Positions 51,024 to 59,677 of a stretch of 64,000 nt of DNA are shown here, piece by piece (the first letter of the stretch is position 1; each line of letters opens with the position of its first letter). The stretch is from Bacillus sp. NTK034 (lineage in GTDB: Bacteria; Bacillota; Bacilli; Bacillales; Cytobacillaceae). The position numbers were made by a program, and so were the translations under genes. The notes under the pieces are model-generated. The model was given only the letters and a program-made list of their open reading frames with translations, was not told the origin of the DNA and searched no databases. The DNA is taken from NCBI RefSeq assembly GCF_017303275.1, contig NZ_JAFKOJ010000006.1:62001-126000 (forward strand), in the 5' to 3' direction.

Positions 51024-52625
51024 GTGAATCAGATGCCCATCCGCTGGAAGATTACCATCCTGTCTTATGCAGTCGTTATTTTTTCTTTATTGATTGGCGG
51101 AATGGTGGTTATTGCAAACATCCAGGAGCAGGAAGAAAAAGAACTGAGGATACGCTCGATGAATACAGCCAGAACGGTGGCAGAGCTGTCAGATGTGAAA
51201 AAAGGAATCCTGCAGCCGCAGGGCTGGAAGACGGTTAATAAAGTAGCAGAGGAAATCAGGATCATTAATGAAACAGACTATATCGTGATCATGAATATGG
51301 AGCGTATCCGCTATTCCCATCCGGTCAGGGAACTGATCGGCCAGCCATCTGCAGGTGAGGATGAGAAACCGGCTTTTGCCGAGCATATTTATTTTTCCAA
51401 GGCAGAGGGAGACGTCGGTACCTTTATCCGCGCATTCATCCCGATTAAAGATGAAAGCCTCAATCAAATCGGTGTGGTCGTTGTCGGCAATAAGATTCCT
51501 TCGATTACGGAGATTATCGCTGATCTGGCCGACGAAATCAGCATTATTGTCCTGCTGACGCTCATATTTGGACTGATCGGCTCTTTGATGCTTGCCAATC
51601 ATATTAAAAAGCAGATGTTCCAGCTGGAGCCCCATGAAATCAAACGGATGCTGGAGGAAAGGACAGCCACCTTTCATTCGATCAATGAAGGCGTAATCGC
51701 GATTGATAACCAGGAAAACATTACGATTTTCAATGAGAAGGCAAAGAAAATTTTTAATGTGTCCGGCAAAGTCGCAGGCAAGAATATTAGGGCTGTGCTA
51801 AAAGATACCAGGCTTCCCGAGATTGTAGAAAGTAATCGTGCTGTCTATAATGAACAAATCATTGTAAGCGGCAAGGTCATTTTAAGCACCAGAATTCCTA
51901 TCTGGAAAGACAATGAAATGATCGGAGCTGTAGCTATTTTCCAGGACCGCACGGAAGTGACGAAGTTGGCCGAAGAGCTGACAGGTGTAAAAAGCTTTGT
52001 TGAGGCACTGAGGGTGCAGAACCATGAGCACATGAACAAGCTTCACACCATTGCAGGATTGATCCAGCTCGGGAAAGCAGACAAAGCACTAAAGCTGACC
52101 TTCGATGCGTCTGAAGAGCAGGAAAACCTCTCGAATTTTCTCAGCGATAAAATCAGGAACGATGCCATTGCAGGGTTATTATTAAGCAAAGTGCGGCGCG
52201 GCAAGGAATTGGGCATCACAGTAGTCATCGACCCAAACAGCAATCTGGAGGAGTTTCCTAACCGCCTGGATCACCATGACTTTGTTTTGCTGCTGGGCAA
52301 TCTGATTGAGAATGCTTTCGGGGCTTTTGAGCATAGTGAACGTGAAGAGCGAAAAATAGATATCAGCATTGAACAGACGGAGGAGATTTGTGCGGTGCTG
52401 GTGGAGGATAACGGCAGCGGGATAGAGGAAGCAATTTTGCCAAAGTTGTATGAAAAAGGATTTACCGCCAATAAATCAGGCGGGACAGGCTATGGGCTTT
52501 ACCTTGTTAAACAAATTACGGAAAAAGGCGGAGGAGCGATCGAGGTTTCAACAAGCAGAGATGAAGGAACTTCATTTACAATTGTTTTTCCGATGGAAGC
52601 GGAGGGAGAATCAGATGGCGGTTAA
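51024..52625 (+). CDS. dctS: C4-dicarboxylate sensor histidine kinase DctS
   Basis: A 533-residue CitA/DcuS-type kinase. It has a first helix (about 12-32), an extracytoplasmic PASp domain (about 35-170, ending with FIRAFIPIKDESLNQIGVVVVG), a second helix (about 176-195), a cytoplasmic PAS (about 215-320, SINEGVIAIDNQENITIFN), the histidine motif RVQNHEHMNKLHTIAGLI, and an ATPase domain (LLGNLIENAFGAFEH, DNGSGIE, GGTGYGLYLVKQI). The GTG start follows GGGAGGG. It overlaps dctR by 11 bases. It would sense fumarate or succinate with DctB. Confidence 0.9.
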   Translation: MNQMPIRWKITILSYAVVIFSLLIGGMVVIANIQEQEEKELRIRSMNTARTVAELSDVKKGILQPQGWKTVNKVAEEIRIINETDYIVIMNMERIRYSHPVRELIGQPSAGEDEKPAFAEHIYFSKAEGDVGTFIRAFIPIKDESLNQIGVVVVGNKIPSITEIIADLADEISIIVLLTLIFGLIGSLMLANHIKKQMFQLEPHEIKRMLEERTATFHSINEGVIAIDNQENITIFNEKAKKIFNVSGKVAGKNIRAVLKDTRLPEIVESNRAVYNEQIIVSGKVILSTRIPIWKDNEMIGAVAIFQDRTEVTKLAEELTGVKSFVEALRVQNHEHMNKLHTIAGLIQLGKADKALKLTFDASEEQENLSNFLSDKIRNDAIAGLLLSKVRRGKELGITVVIDPNSNLEEFPNRLDHHDFVLLLGNLIENAFGAFEHSEREERKIDISIEQTEEICAVLVEDNGSGIEEAILPKLYEKGFTANKSGGTGYGLYLVKQITEKGGGAIEVSTSRDEGTSFTIVFPMEAEGESDGG

Positions 52626-53301
52626 AGAAGAAATCAGTGTGCTGCTGATTGAAGATGATCCAATGGTCCAGGAAGTGAATAAAGAATTCATTGCAAGTGT
52701 GGAAGGATTTAAGATCATCGCGGCAGCAGGAAATGGGGAGGAAGGCATCAGCCTTGCGAAAAAGCTGCAGCCTGATCTGGTGATTTTAGATATTTTTATG
52801 CCGAAAAAAGATGGCATTCAAACCCTGCAGGAATTCAGAAAGCAGCACCTCGATTCTGATGTCATTGTCGTTTCCGCAGCAAAGGATAAGGAAACCATCA
52901 AGCTGATGCTTCAAAACGGTGCCAGGGATTATATTATCAAACCCTTTAAGCTAAATAGGATCCAGCAGGCTCTTGAAAAATACCGCCATTACAGGGAGAG
53001 CCTGAAGGAATCAGGCACGCTGTCACAGGAGCAGCTCGATGCCCTGATTTATGCCAGGCAGGCGAAGAAAGAAGCAAACAATCTGCCAAAAGGGCTGAAT
53101 GAATTCACCTTGAATGAAATTACCGCATTTATGCAGCAGCAAACCGAACCCCGATCTGCTGAAGAGGTCGCCAACGGCATCGGCATTGCCAGAGTAACCG
53201 CCCGCAGGTATCTCGATTACCTAGAAAAAAGCGGAGCGATCCGGCTGGATGTGCAGTACGGGGGAGTGGGCAGGCCTGTCAATCGGTATGTCATAGTTTA
53301 G
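52615..53301 (+). CDS. dctR: Response regulator DctR
   Basis: About 228 residues. A receiver domain (LLIEDDPMV, the phosphorylated Asp in LVILDIFMPKKDG, SAAKDKE, KPFKLNRIQ) is followed by a linker and a C-terminal helix-turn-helix of the CitB type (RSAEEVANGIGIARVTARRYLDYLEKSG). The ATG at 52615 has GGAGGGAG upstream and lies inside the end of dctS. It would activate dctP in response to C4-dicarboxylates. Confidence 0.9.
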   Translation: MAVKEEISVLLIEDDPMVQEVNKEFIASVEGFKIIAAAGNGEEGISLAKKLQPDLVILDIFMPKKDGIQTLQEFRKQHLDSDVIVVSAAKDKETIKLMLQNGARDYIIKPFKLNRIQQALEKYRHYRESLKESGTLSQEQLDALIYARQAKKEANNLPKGLNEFTLNEITAFMQQQTEPRSAEEVANGIGIARVTARRYLDYLEKSGAIRLDVQYGGVGRPVNRYVIV

Positions 53302-53366
53302 TTATCATATTCCGAGACCAAAATGAACAAAACATCCGTTATGACCATAAACTTCTCGCTTTTATC

Positions 53367-53380
53367 TGAAAACGCTATCA
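53367..53380 (+). promoter_or_regulatory. cre site (CcpA) before dctP
   Basis: TGAAAACGCTATCA fits the cre consensus TGWAARCGYTWNCW at every position. It lies 45 bases before the dctP start, so glucose repression of dicarboxylate uptake is expected. Confidence 0.85.
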
Positions 53381-53424
53381 TTTCTAATAGAATGAATAGT
53401 TAGAAAAAAGGAGATGAGATAAAA

Positions 53425-54714
53425 GTGAAGAAGCAGCGGATTTATAAAAATTTAACCTTTCAGGTGTTAACGGCTATTTTTATTGGTGTTATGGTCGGTC
53501 TAATTTGGCCGGAAGTCGGAAAAGAGATGAAGCCGGTCGGCGATACCTTCATCAACGCAGTCAAAATGGTCATCGCCCCGATTATTTTCCTGACCATCGT
53601 CCTTGGAATCGCCAAAATGGGTGATATGAAAAAAGTCGGCAAGGTTGGCGGCAAAGCGTTCATCTATTTTGAGGTTGTTACAACACTTGCTTTAATGATC
53701 GGTCTGATCGTCGTTAATGTCATTAAACCAGGTGCAGGCCTGAACTTTAATGAATTGGAAAAAGGAGATGTTTCACAGTATACAGCCAATGGGGGAGAGG
53801 GCATCAATTGGATTGAGTTTGTAACACATATTGTTCCTTCCAACATGGTGGATGCCTTTGCAAAAGGGGATATCCTGCAGGTATTATTCTTCTCTATTTT
53901 ATTTGGTGTCGGTTTGGCTGCTCTTGGTGAAAAGGGCAAAATCGTCATTGAATTTTTGGATAAGCTATCATTAGTCTTCTTTAAAATCATCGGCTATGTC
54001 ATGAAGGCAGCCCCGCTTGGAGCATTTGGAGCCATGGCCTATACAATCGGGCATTTCGGACTGGCATCACTTGTTCCGCTTGGCAAACTGATGATGTCCG
54101 TGTACGTGACGATGTTCTTATTTATCTTTGTTGTTTTAAATATTATCTGTAAAATGTACGGATTCAGCTTATGGAATTATCTGAAGTTCATCAAAGATGA
54201 AATATTAATCGTATTAGGCACAAGTTCATCAGAATCAGTTCTTCCGAGAATGATGGATAAAATGGAGCGCATCGGCTGCTCCAAATCGGTTGTGGGTCTG
54301 GTCATTCCAACTGGGTATTCCTTTAACCTGGACGGTACATCCATCTATCTGTCCATGGCGGTTGTCTTCCTTGCACAGGTATTCGGGGTGGATCTGACAA
54401 TCGGCCAGCAGGTTACCATTTTATTAGTACTCATGCTGACTTCAAAAGGTGCCGCGGGTGTAACAGGCAGCGGATTTATCGTATTGGCATCGACGCTTGC
54501 CGCCCTGCAGGTTATTCCTCTTGAAGGATTGGCGCTTCTTCTTGGCGTAGACCGCTTCATGAGTGAAGGAAGAGCGATCGTGAACCTGATCGGAAACGGT
54601 ATCGCAACGATGGTTGTAGCAAAGAGCGAAAATGAATTTGATGAAACTAAGTCTAAGAGAGCCATTAATGAAATGAAATTAATGAAGCAGGAGCAGCAAA
54701 AACAGGCTGTATAA
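53425..54714 (+). CDS. dctP: C4-dicarboxylate/Na+(H+) symporter DctP (DctA family)
   Basis: A 429-residue DAACS-family carrier with eight helices and two re-entrant hairpins. The first hairpin motif is SSSESVLPRMMDKME, followed by the family loop IPTGYSFNLDGTSIYLSMAVVFLAQ and the C-terminal NLIGNGIATMVVAKSE with the metal/substrate Asn. It matches DctA/DctP, taking up succinate, fumarate and malate. The GTG follows AAGGAGATGAGATAAAA. It is the last gene of the dct block, with a cre site in its leader. Confidence 0.9.
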   Translation: MKKQRIYKNLTFQVLTAIFIGVMVGLIWPEVGKEMKPVGDTFINAVKMVIAPIIFLTIVLGIAKMGDMKKVGKVGGKAFIYFEVVTTLALMIGLIVVNVIKPGAGLNFNELEKGDVSQYTANGGEGINWIEFVTHIVPSNMVDAFAKGDILQVLFFSILFGVGLAALGEKGKIVIEFLDKLSLVFFKIIGYVMKAAPLGAFGAMAYTIGHFGLASLVPLGKLMMSVYVTMFLFIFVVLNIICKMYGFSLWNYLKFIKDEILIVLGTSSSESVLPRMMDKMERIGCSKSVVGLVIPTGYSFNLDGTSIYLSMAVVFLAQVFGVDLTIGQQVTILLVLMLTSKGAAGVTGSGFIVLASTLAALQVIPLEGLALLLGVDRFMSEGRAIVNLIGNGIATMVVAKSENEFDETKSKRAINEMKLMKQEQQKQAV

Positions 54715-54720
54715 AAGGTA

Positions 54721-54750
54721 AAGGCCATTTCCAACAAGGGAATGGCCTTA
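54721..54750 (+). terminator. Terminator of dctP
   Basis: AAGGCCATT / AATGGCCTT stem; the T-tail is weak (ATTCAT). Confidence 0.65.
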
Positions 54751-54945
54751 TTCATATTGTCGAAAAACCTTCCTAAACTGACGACAATTCCTGCACCTAT
54801 TTCCCGGGAAAAAATCAAGTATAAGAAGGATTGTCTACCTTTTTAATCAAACGTTTGATTGAATAGTAAATTGTTGAATTACCGCGAAAAATAGACAAAA
54901 TTTAGAAAGTTATAAAAAATTTATGATATGATTATTCTTAAAAAA

Positions 54946-54995
54946 GTGACAGGCACCTATACCACTTAAGCTAACTGGTATAGGTGCCTGTCACC
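54946..54995. repeat. Long palindromic repeat, copy 3
   Basis: GTGACAGGCACCTATACCA and TGGTATAGGTGCCTGTCAC (perfect) around CTTAAGCTAAC. It sits 19 bases before the GTG of the MFS gene, so it would fold in that gene's leader RNA if transcription starts upstream. Confidence 0.9.
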
Positions 54996-55013
54996 GGAAA
55001 GAAGGTTCACATC

Positions 55014-56327
55014 GTGAAGCGCCTTAAGGTTCATTATGCGTGGATTATTTTAATATTGACGTTCTTGGCGTTGCTGGCTGCACAGGGTGTACGTTTGTCG
55101 TTCGGGGCGTTCATGGCGCCATGGGAGCATGAGTTTTCCGCGAATCGCAGTGTTATATCCTTCATTGCCTTCGTCAGCTATATTGTTTTTGCCATTTCAC
55201 AGCCGTATGTTGGCAGGCTGATTGATAAATATGGCATCCGCTATATTCTTTCCTGCAGCATTTTGGTGATCGGTTTTTCAACACTTCTCACCTTTTTCAC
55301 CACTAATGCCGTCCAGCTGATTATCATCTATGGTGTAATCGCCTCGGTTGGTTTTGGCGGTGCATCCAATGTAGCGGGAACGATGGCGGTGGCGACCTGG
55401 TTTGCCGACAAAAAAGGAATGGCCATGGGACTGATGTCTGCGGGCACAGCCGCAGGACAGCTTATTCTTGTCCCGCTGTCCTTATTCCTGATTGACCAGC
55501 TAGGCTGGAAGACAACCGTTCTTGTGCTCGGGTGCTTTTTGATTGTATTCATTTTTCCGCTTCTTCTGCTCTTTATCCGTTCGAATCCTGCTGATCTGCA
55601 TATCGAGGCTTATGGAGCGAAAGTGAGTGATAATGTTAAGGGAAGGCAAGGAAAAAAGGAAGCCCCAAAAGGAACGCTATCTATATTCCAGCTCTTAAAG
55701 CGAAAAGAATTCCTGTATCTCATGCTCCCGTTTTTCGTGTGCGGTGTCACCACTACTGGCCTGATGGATACGCATCTTATTCCCTTTGCCCAGTATTGCG
55801 GATTTACGCCTGGTGTTACCGGAGCCGCTGTCAGTCTGCTGGCCGGCTTTAATATTCTCGGCACAGTCGTATCCGGTTTTCTCGCAGATAGGTGGAATTG
55901 CAGAAGGATCCTTGCCTTTCTCTACGGAGTGCGGGCCCTGACCATTGTTCTTCTGCTCATCATAGTAAATGATGCTACCATGTTTGGGTTTTTCGTCACT
56001 CAATCCCATTTGTTGATTCTGTTTGCCATCAGCTTTGGAATTGTCAATTTTGCAACTGTCGCACCGACCATGAAACTGGCTGCGGAATATTTCAGGCATC
56101 TATCCGCCGGAGCAGTGATTGGCTGGATCTATTTGAGCCATCAGCTGGGTTCTGCTCTCGGTTCCTTCGTCCCTGGTGTAATATTTGATCTGACAGGGAG
56201 CTATGACAGTTCTTTCATTGCTTCTATCGTACTTCTTGTTCTGGCATCCGCCTTAAGCATAATGCTTCCGAGGCCAGGGGCAGACTATCAGTATGCGAAC
56301 AGCAGGGAATTAACGGAAAATAGTTAG
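55014..56327 (+). CDS. MFS transporter (OFA/monocarboxylate type)
   Basis: A 437-residue major facilitator with 12 helices, like B. subtilis YcxA and oxalate/formate antiporters. The segment GRLIDKYGIRYILS is the MFS motif between helices 2 and 3 (G-x-x-x-D-K-x-G), and GVIASVGFGGASNVAGTMAVATWF is helix 4-5. A loop of about 40 residues (KVSDNVKGRQGKKEAPKGTL) separates the halves. The substrate is probably a small organic acid. The GTG at 55014 has GAAAGAAGG upstream, immediately after the palindromic repeat. Confidence 0.83.
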   Translation: MKRLKVHYAWIILILTFLALLAAQGVRLSFGAFMAPWEHEFSANRSVISFIAFVSYIVFAISQPYVGRLIDKYGIRYILSCSILVIGFSTLLTFFTTNAVQLIIIYGVIASVGFGGASNVAGTMAVATWFADKKGMAMGLMSAGTAAGQLILVPLSLFLIDQLGWKTTVLVLGCFLIVFIFPLLLLFIRSNPADLHIEAYGAKVSDNVKGRQGKKEAPKGTLSIFQLLKRKEFLYLMLPFFVCGVTTTGLMDTHLIPFAQYCGFTPGVTGAAVSLLAGFNILGTVVSGFLADRWNCRRILAFLYGVRALTIVLLLIIVNDATMFGFFVTQSHLLILFAISFGIVNFATVAPTMKLAAEYFRHLSAGAVIGWIYLSHQLGSALGSFVPGVIFDLTGSYDSSFIASIVLLVLASALSIMLPRPGADYQYANSRELTENS

Positions 56328-56406
56328 GAGCTTAGAATCGACACTTTATTTTCCATCAGTTAAAATAATTATTATGAAATAAAAGTTCGGGTTAGGGGAG
56401 TCGGGC

Positions 56407-57252
56407 ATGCATCGTAATCATGATCTATATCAATTTTTTCTGGAGAAAACATGGAACTTAACAGAAGAATGGTATAAAAATGTGAACAAAGAAGAAAGCG
56501 GCGGGATTTATACCTCGGAAGACCCCGCTGTCATTGAAAGCGTAAAAAAGCAAAATTACGAATTTCACAAGCAGTTCTCCGAAGTCTTCCATAAAGAAGA
56601 AGAAGCGTTCTTTCATGATTTGGAAAGCTGGATTGTTAAAGTGGCGCAGGATGATGAACACCTCCGCACGCCATTAGAGATGATCCTGCAGGAGTTCTTT
56701 AACACCCAGGAACAGTATTTGAACCTGCTTGAGCAGTTCGTTGAATCCAGCCAGGGCCAATATGATGAAAAACAAATTGCACTATGGCGCAGGATCATTA
56801 TTAGAACCATTGGTGAAGTGGTTACCTGGTTCACGGAAGAGTATAATAATCATTCCCAAAAGAGGCTGCAGGCTCAGCAGGCTTTAATCCTTGAACTCAG
56901 TTCCCCGGTCATTTCTTTAACAGAAGATATCGCACTACTGCCGCTTGTCGGGGATATTGATACGGCACGTGCAAAAAGCATGCTTGAAAATACACTTCAG
57001 CAATGCAATAAATTAGGCGTCAACCAGCTGTTCCTTGACCTTTCAGGAGTAGTCATGATTGATACCATGGTAGCCCATCAGCTATTCCAGCTGATAGAAG
57101 CGCTAAGCCTGATCGGCGTAAAGACCACAATCTCCGGCTTAAGACCGGAAATTGCCCAGACCGCAGTCCAGCTCGGTTTGTCATTTGATCACGTCAGCAT
57201 CAAATCCACGCTATCCAGTGCCATTAAATCAGCCAACATAATTGCAGGATAA
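56407..57252 (+). CDS. Stressosome protein, RsbRD (YqhA)-like
   Basis: A 281-residue RsbR paralogue. The N-terminal 150 residues are a helical non-heme-globin-type sensor (YQFFLEKTWNLTEEWYKNV, EVVTWFTEEYNNHSQKRLQAQQ linker). The C-terminal STAS domain has both threonines used by the RsbT kinase (LVGDIDTARAKSM and GVVMIDTMVAHQLF), like RsbRA T171 and T205. Length matches YqhA. It would help form the stressosome that controls sigma B. GGGGAGTCGGGC precedes the ATG. Single gene. Confidence 0.87.
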   Translation: MHRNHDLYQFFLEKTWNLTEEWYKNVNKEESGGIYTSEDPAVIESVKKQNYEFHKQFSEVFHKEEEAFFHDLESWIVKVAQDDEHLRTPLEMILQEFFNTQEQYLNLLEQFVESSQGQYDEKQIALWRRIIIRTIGEVVTWFTEEYNNHSQKRLQAQQALILELSSPVISLTEDIALLPLVGDIDTARAKSMLENTLQQCNKLGVNQLFLDLSGVVMIDTMVAHQLFQLIEALSLIGVKTTISGLRPEIAQTAVQLGLSFDHVSIKSTLSSAIKSANIIAG

Positions 57253-57255
57253 TAA

Positions 57256-57288
57256 AAAACACGATGAAGAGTGCCTTCATCGTGTTTT
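57256..57288. terminator. Bidirectional terminator
   Basis: AAAACACGATGAAG / CTTCATCGTGTTTT, 14 bp, between converging genes. Confidence 0.88.
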
Positions 57289-57293
57289 CTCGT

Positions 57294-58982
57294 CTATTCC
57301 AATCCTTTGATATTCATTTCCTTTACAGGCAGGAATGCCTCACCTGTATCCAGATAGTTCACGTCCACCTGATCGCCTTCCTGCAGATAGATGGCCATCG
57401 GGACGGTTTCAGATGAAACCACATAGCTGTGGCGGTTATCCAGCAGGAATGATACGACTGTGAATTCACCGGATTTCTCCTTGTACACCCGAAGAACAGT
57501 GCCGCTAATCTGTTTTTCCTCTGCTTTCGAGCTTCCGTCTACAGTGCCTCCTCCTCGCTGCAATGCGGTTTTATATAGACGCAATGCTTCATTTGGCGTC
57601 GTCCCGTAAGCAGATATTTCCGGATTGGCAGCTGATACAATAAAGTAGTTCTGCAGGAATCCATTTGCATCAAGCACAGGCGTCAGCCAGCTCGCTTCAC
57701 CGTAAAAGTTATACAGAACAGGCATTTCGCCGCTCCATTTCTTCTCGATGAATTTCTTCTCGATAATCTGGAGGGCACCTTGCGAATCCATATAAGATTC
57801 CTCAAGGCTGCCTGTAAAGAAGGTCGCTTCGCCTGTCCTAGAATTTGTCAGAGAATAGCCAAGCATCGAATCGACGCCTTCTTTTGGACTTGTAAAATCA
57901 GTAAAGTAGTACATGTCGCCATTTTCATCAAAAATCGGACTCACATTGGCTTCCGTTCCTTCATCCGATGGAAGCCTTACATCTGACTTTCCGAATTTAC
58001 TGTTCCAGAAGCCATGGACATAATTCCCGAAATAGCTGTTCTGCAGACTGACCGTTTCAGGAGATACAGCTCCATCAATAAAGGCCGGTACATCTGCAAG
58101 TTTATAGGACTTCGTCTGTCCATTAAGCGGGTCGACCATGACCACCCCTTGAACATCAAAGCCATTTCTCGCCGAAATAAACTCTCCATATGAACGAATA
58201 TAAAACGGCTTTCCGTCGTCATCCACTTCCAGCTGCACATCTCCATAAAAAATGGCCTGCGGATACTGCATCCGGATATGGCGCTCAATATTTTTATTGA
58301 AGTAAGAGGATGGTGTATACACCATATCGCTTTTCACAAACTTTGGATTAGCTGAGGAATCAGTCGCGCTGATTGTAAAATAGCCAGGTGTTTTATCTCC
58401 ATTCCACCATTTGAAAAAGCCCGAAAACTCTACAGGCGCAATATAAACATATTCTCCATTGACTTTCTGGATCTGCAGGCTGCCAAGTTCATAATAGCTC
58501 GTGTTCGGAACCTGCCCGAAAGCCTTCTTCATCTTATTTCGCGCAAACTGCGGCGGCATGCTCGCCGGTGTTTCTTTTTCATCAAACGTCTCAATCTCCG
58601 TTTTTTCATTCATTTTGGCACTTTCATATTTATCATCTGCATTGAATAGAAAAGCTGTCAGAAAGAAAATCCCTGCAATCAGACTGACGGCAAACACACC
58701 CGTTTTGATCATTCGTTCTCTGCCTGTCGCGAGAACAGCTCCAATTAATGCTGCGATAACTGCAAACAGCCACAGGCTGGTCAAGTTACGGTCCAGATTG
58801 GTGAAGTAATACACGGCAAAAACAAGCAGCACAGAAACAGCGGCTGTGCCGGCCATGATCCCCGTCCCCAGCTTCCTGCCTTCCTTTTCCTTTTTCTTAG
58901 CCTTCGCTTTATAGCTGAACGGAATCAGCAGGATAGAAATCGCCAGTCCGGCAATCAGTGAAAAAATAAAAATATTTCCCAT
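57294..58982 (-). CDS. Large membrane-anchored protein of unknown function
   Basis: About 562 residues. Four N-terminal helices (about 4-24, 42-60, 70-88, 94-114) are followed by a 450-residue soluble part, mostly beta, probably outside the membrane. Within it are FFKWWNGDKTPGYFTISATD, YIRSYGEFISARNGFDVQGVVMVDP and VLYNFYGEASWLTPVLDANGFLQNY. The last 90 residues (ISGTVLRVYKEKSGEFTVVSF) look like an OB-type fold. I do not recognise a family. The ATG at 58982 has AGGAGAG upstream; an open frame extends to 59102 but lacks a ribosome site. Confidence 0.65.
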   Translation of the reverse strand: MGNIFIFSLIAGLAISILLIPFSYKAKAKKKEKEGRKLGTGIMAGTAAVSVLLVFAVYYFTNLDRNLTSLWLFAVIAALIGAVLATGRERMIKTGVFAVSLIAGIFFLTAFLFNADDKYESAKMNEKTEIETFDEKETPASMPPQFARNKMKKAFGQVPNTSYYELGSLQIQKVNGEYVYIAPVEFSGFFKWWNGDKTPGYFTISATDSSANPKFVKSDMVYTPSSYFNKNIERHIRMQYPQAIFYGDVQLEVDDDGKPFYIRSYGEFISARNGFDVQGVVMVDPLNGQTKSYKLADVPAFIDGAVSPETVSLQNSYFGNYVHGFWNSKFGKSDVRLPSDEGTEANVSPIFDENGDMYYFTDFTSPKEGVDSMLGYSLTNSRTGEATFFTGSLEESYMDSQGALQIIEKKFIEKKWSGEMPVLYNFYGEASWLTPVLDANGFLQNYFIVSAANPEISAYGTTPNEALRLYKTALQRGGGTVDGSSKAEEKQISGTVLRVYKEKSGEFTVVSFLLDNRHSYVVSSETVPMAIYLQEGDQVDVNYLDTGEAFLPVKEMNIKGLE

Positions 58983-59182
58983 AAGAATCTCTCCTAAAAT
59001 AAGTTCGTTACTATTTAATACGGGCGGCAGATAAAAAAGTTTCATAAAGCAGATCCTCGTTTCGTACAACGTAATGTAATAGAAAGAATCTTGTGCATCC
59101 AAGGTGCATACCCGTTAAAGAACAGGATTTTTCCGCCTTAAGCCAGAATAGGATTAGCCTTCCATTGTTAAGGAGATTTTTT

Positions 59183-59581
59183 ATGATCAAATATGAATTT
59201 GCCATACCGGATAAGAATCAATTATTTCAGTTATATGAAAATGACGGCTGGAATAAATTTTTGAAGCTGCCGAAAGAAAAACTGCATAAGGCGATGGAGC
59301 AGAGCTGGCTTGTGATCAGTGCCTATGATGGAGAGTGCCTGATCGGGACAGGGCGCATTATTTCAGACGGTGTGATTAATGCCTATCTTTGCGGATTAAT
59401 CGTTGATCCAGATTATCGCAGCCAGGGCATCGGCAAGGAAATGGTGCGAAGGCTGGCAGCAGAGTGCGCTAAGGCACTGCTGCATTTACAATTGCTGGCC
59501 GAGGAAGAGAAAGCCGGGTATTATGAAAAGCTGGACTTTGAGGTTTTTACATTGGGTTTAAAGTATAGGTCTTCAGACTAA
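59183..59581 (+). CDS. GNAT family N-acetyltransferase
   Basis: A 132-residue compact GNAT. The acetyl-CoA loop is LIVDPDYRSQGIGKEMVRRL (Q-G-I-G) at about residues 70-89, preceded by the strand AYLCGLIV, and the C-terminal AEEEKAGYYEKLDFEVFTLG is typical. The acceptor is unknown. The ATG at 59183 follows TTAAGGAGATTTTTT; the open frame extends upstream to 59093 without a ribosome site. Confidence 0.83.
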   Translation: MIKYEFAIPDKNQLFQLYENDGWNKFLKLPKEKLHKAMEQSWLVISAYDGECLIGTGRIISDGVINAYLCGLIVDPDYRSQGIGKEMVRRLAAECAKALLHLQLLAEEEKAGYYEKLDFEVFTLGLKYRSSD

Positions 59582-59677
59582 AGTTGTAGCCGGTTTCAGC
59601 CGGAACGGCGATTTAGCGAAATGTTTTCAGCATTAAAATGGCTAATATAACCAGTATTAGAAATGGAGGCAACACTT

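Noticed and set aside
59093..59182. Longer start for the GNAT gene at 59183
   Set aside because: The extension has no ribosome site, whereas TTAAGGAG lies in front of 59183.
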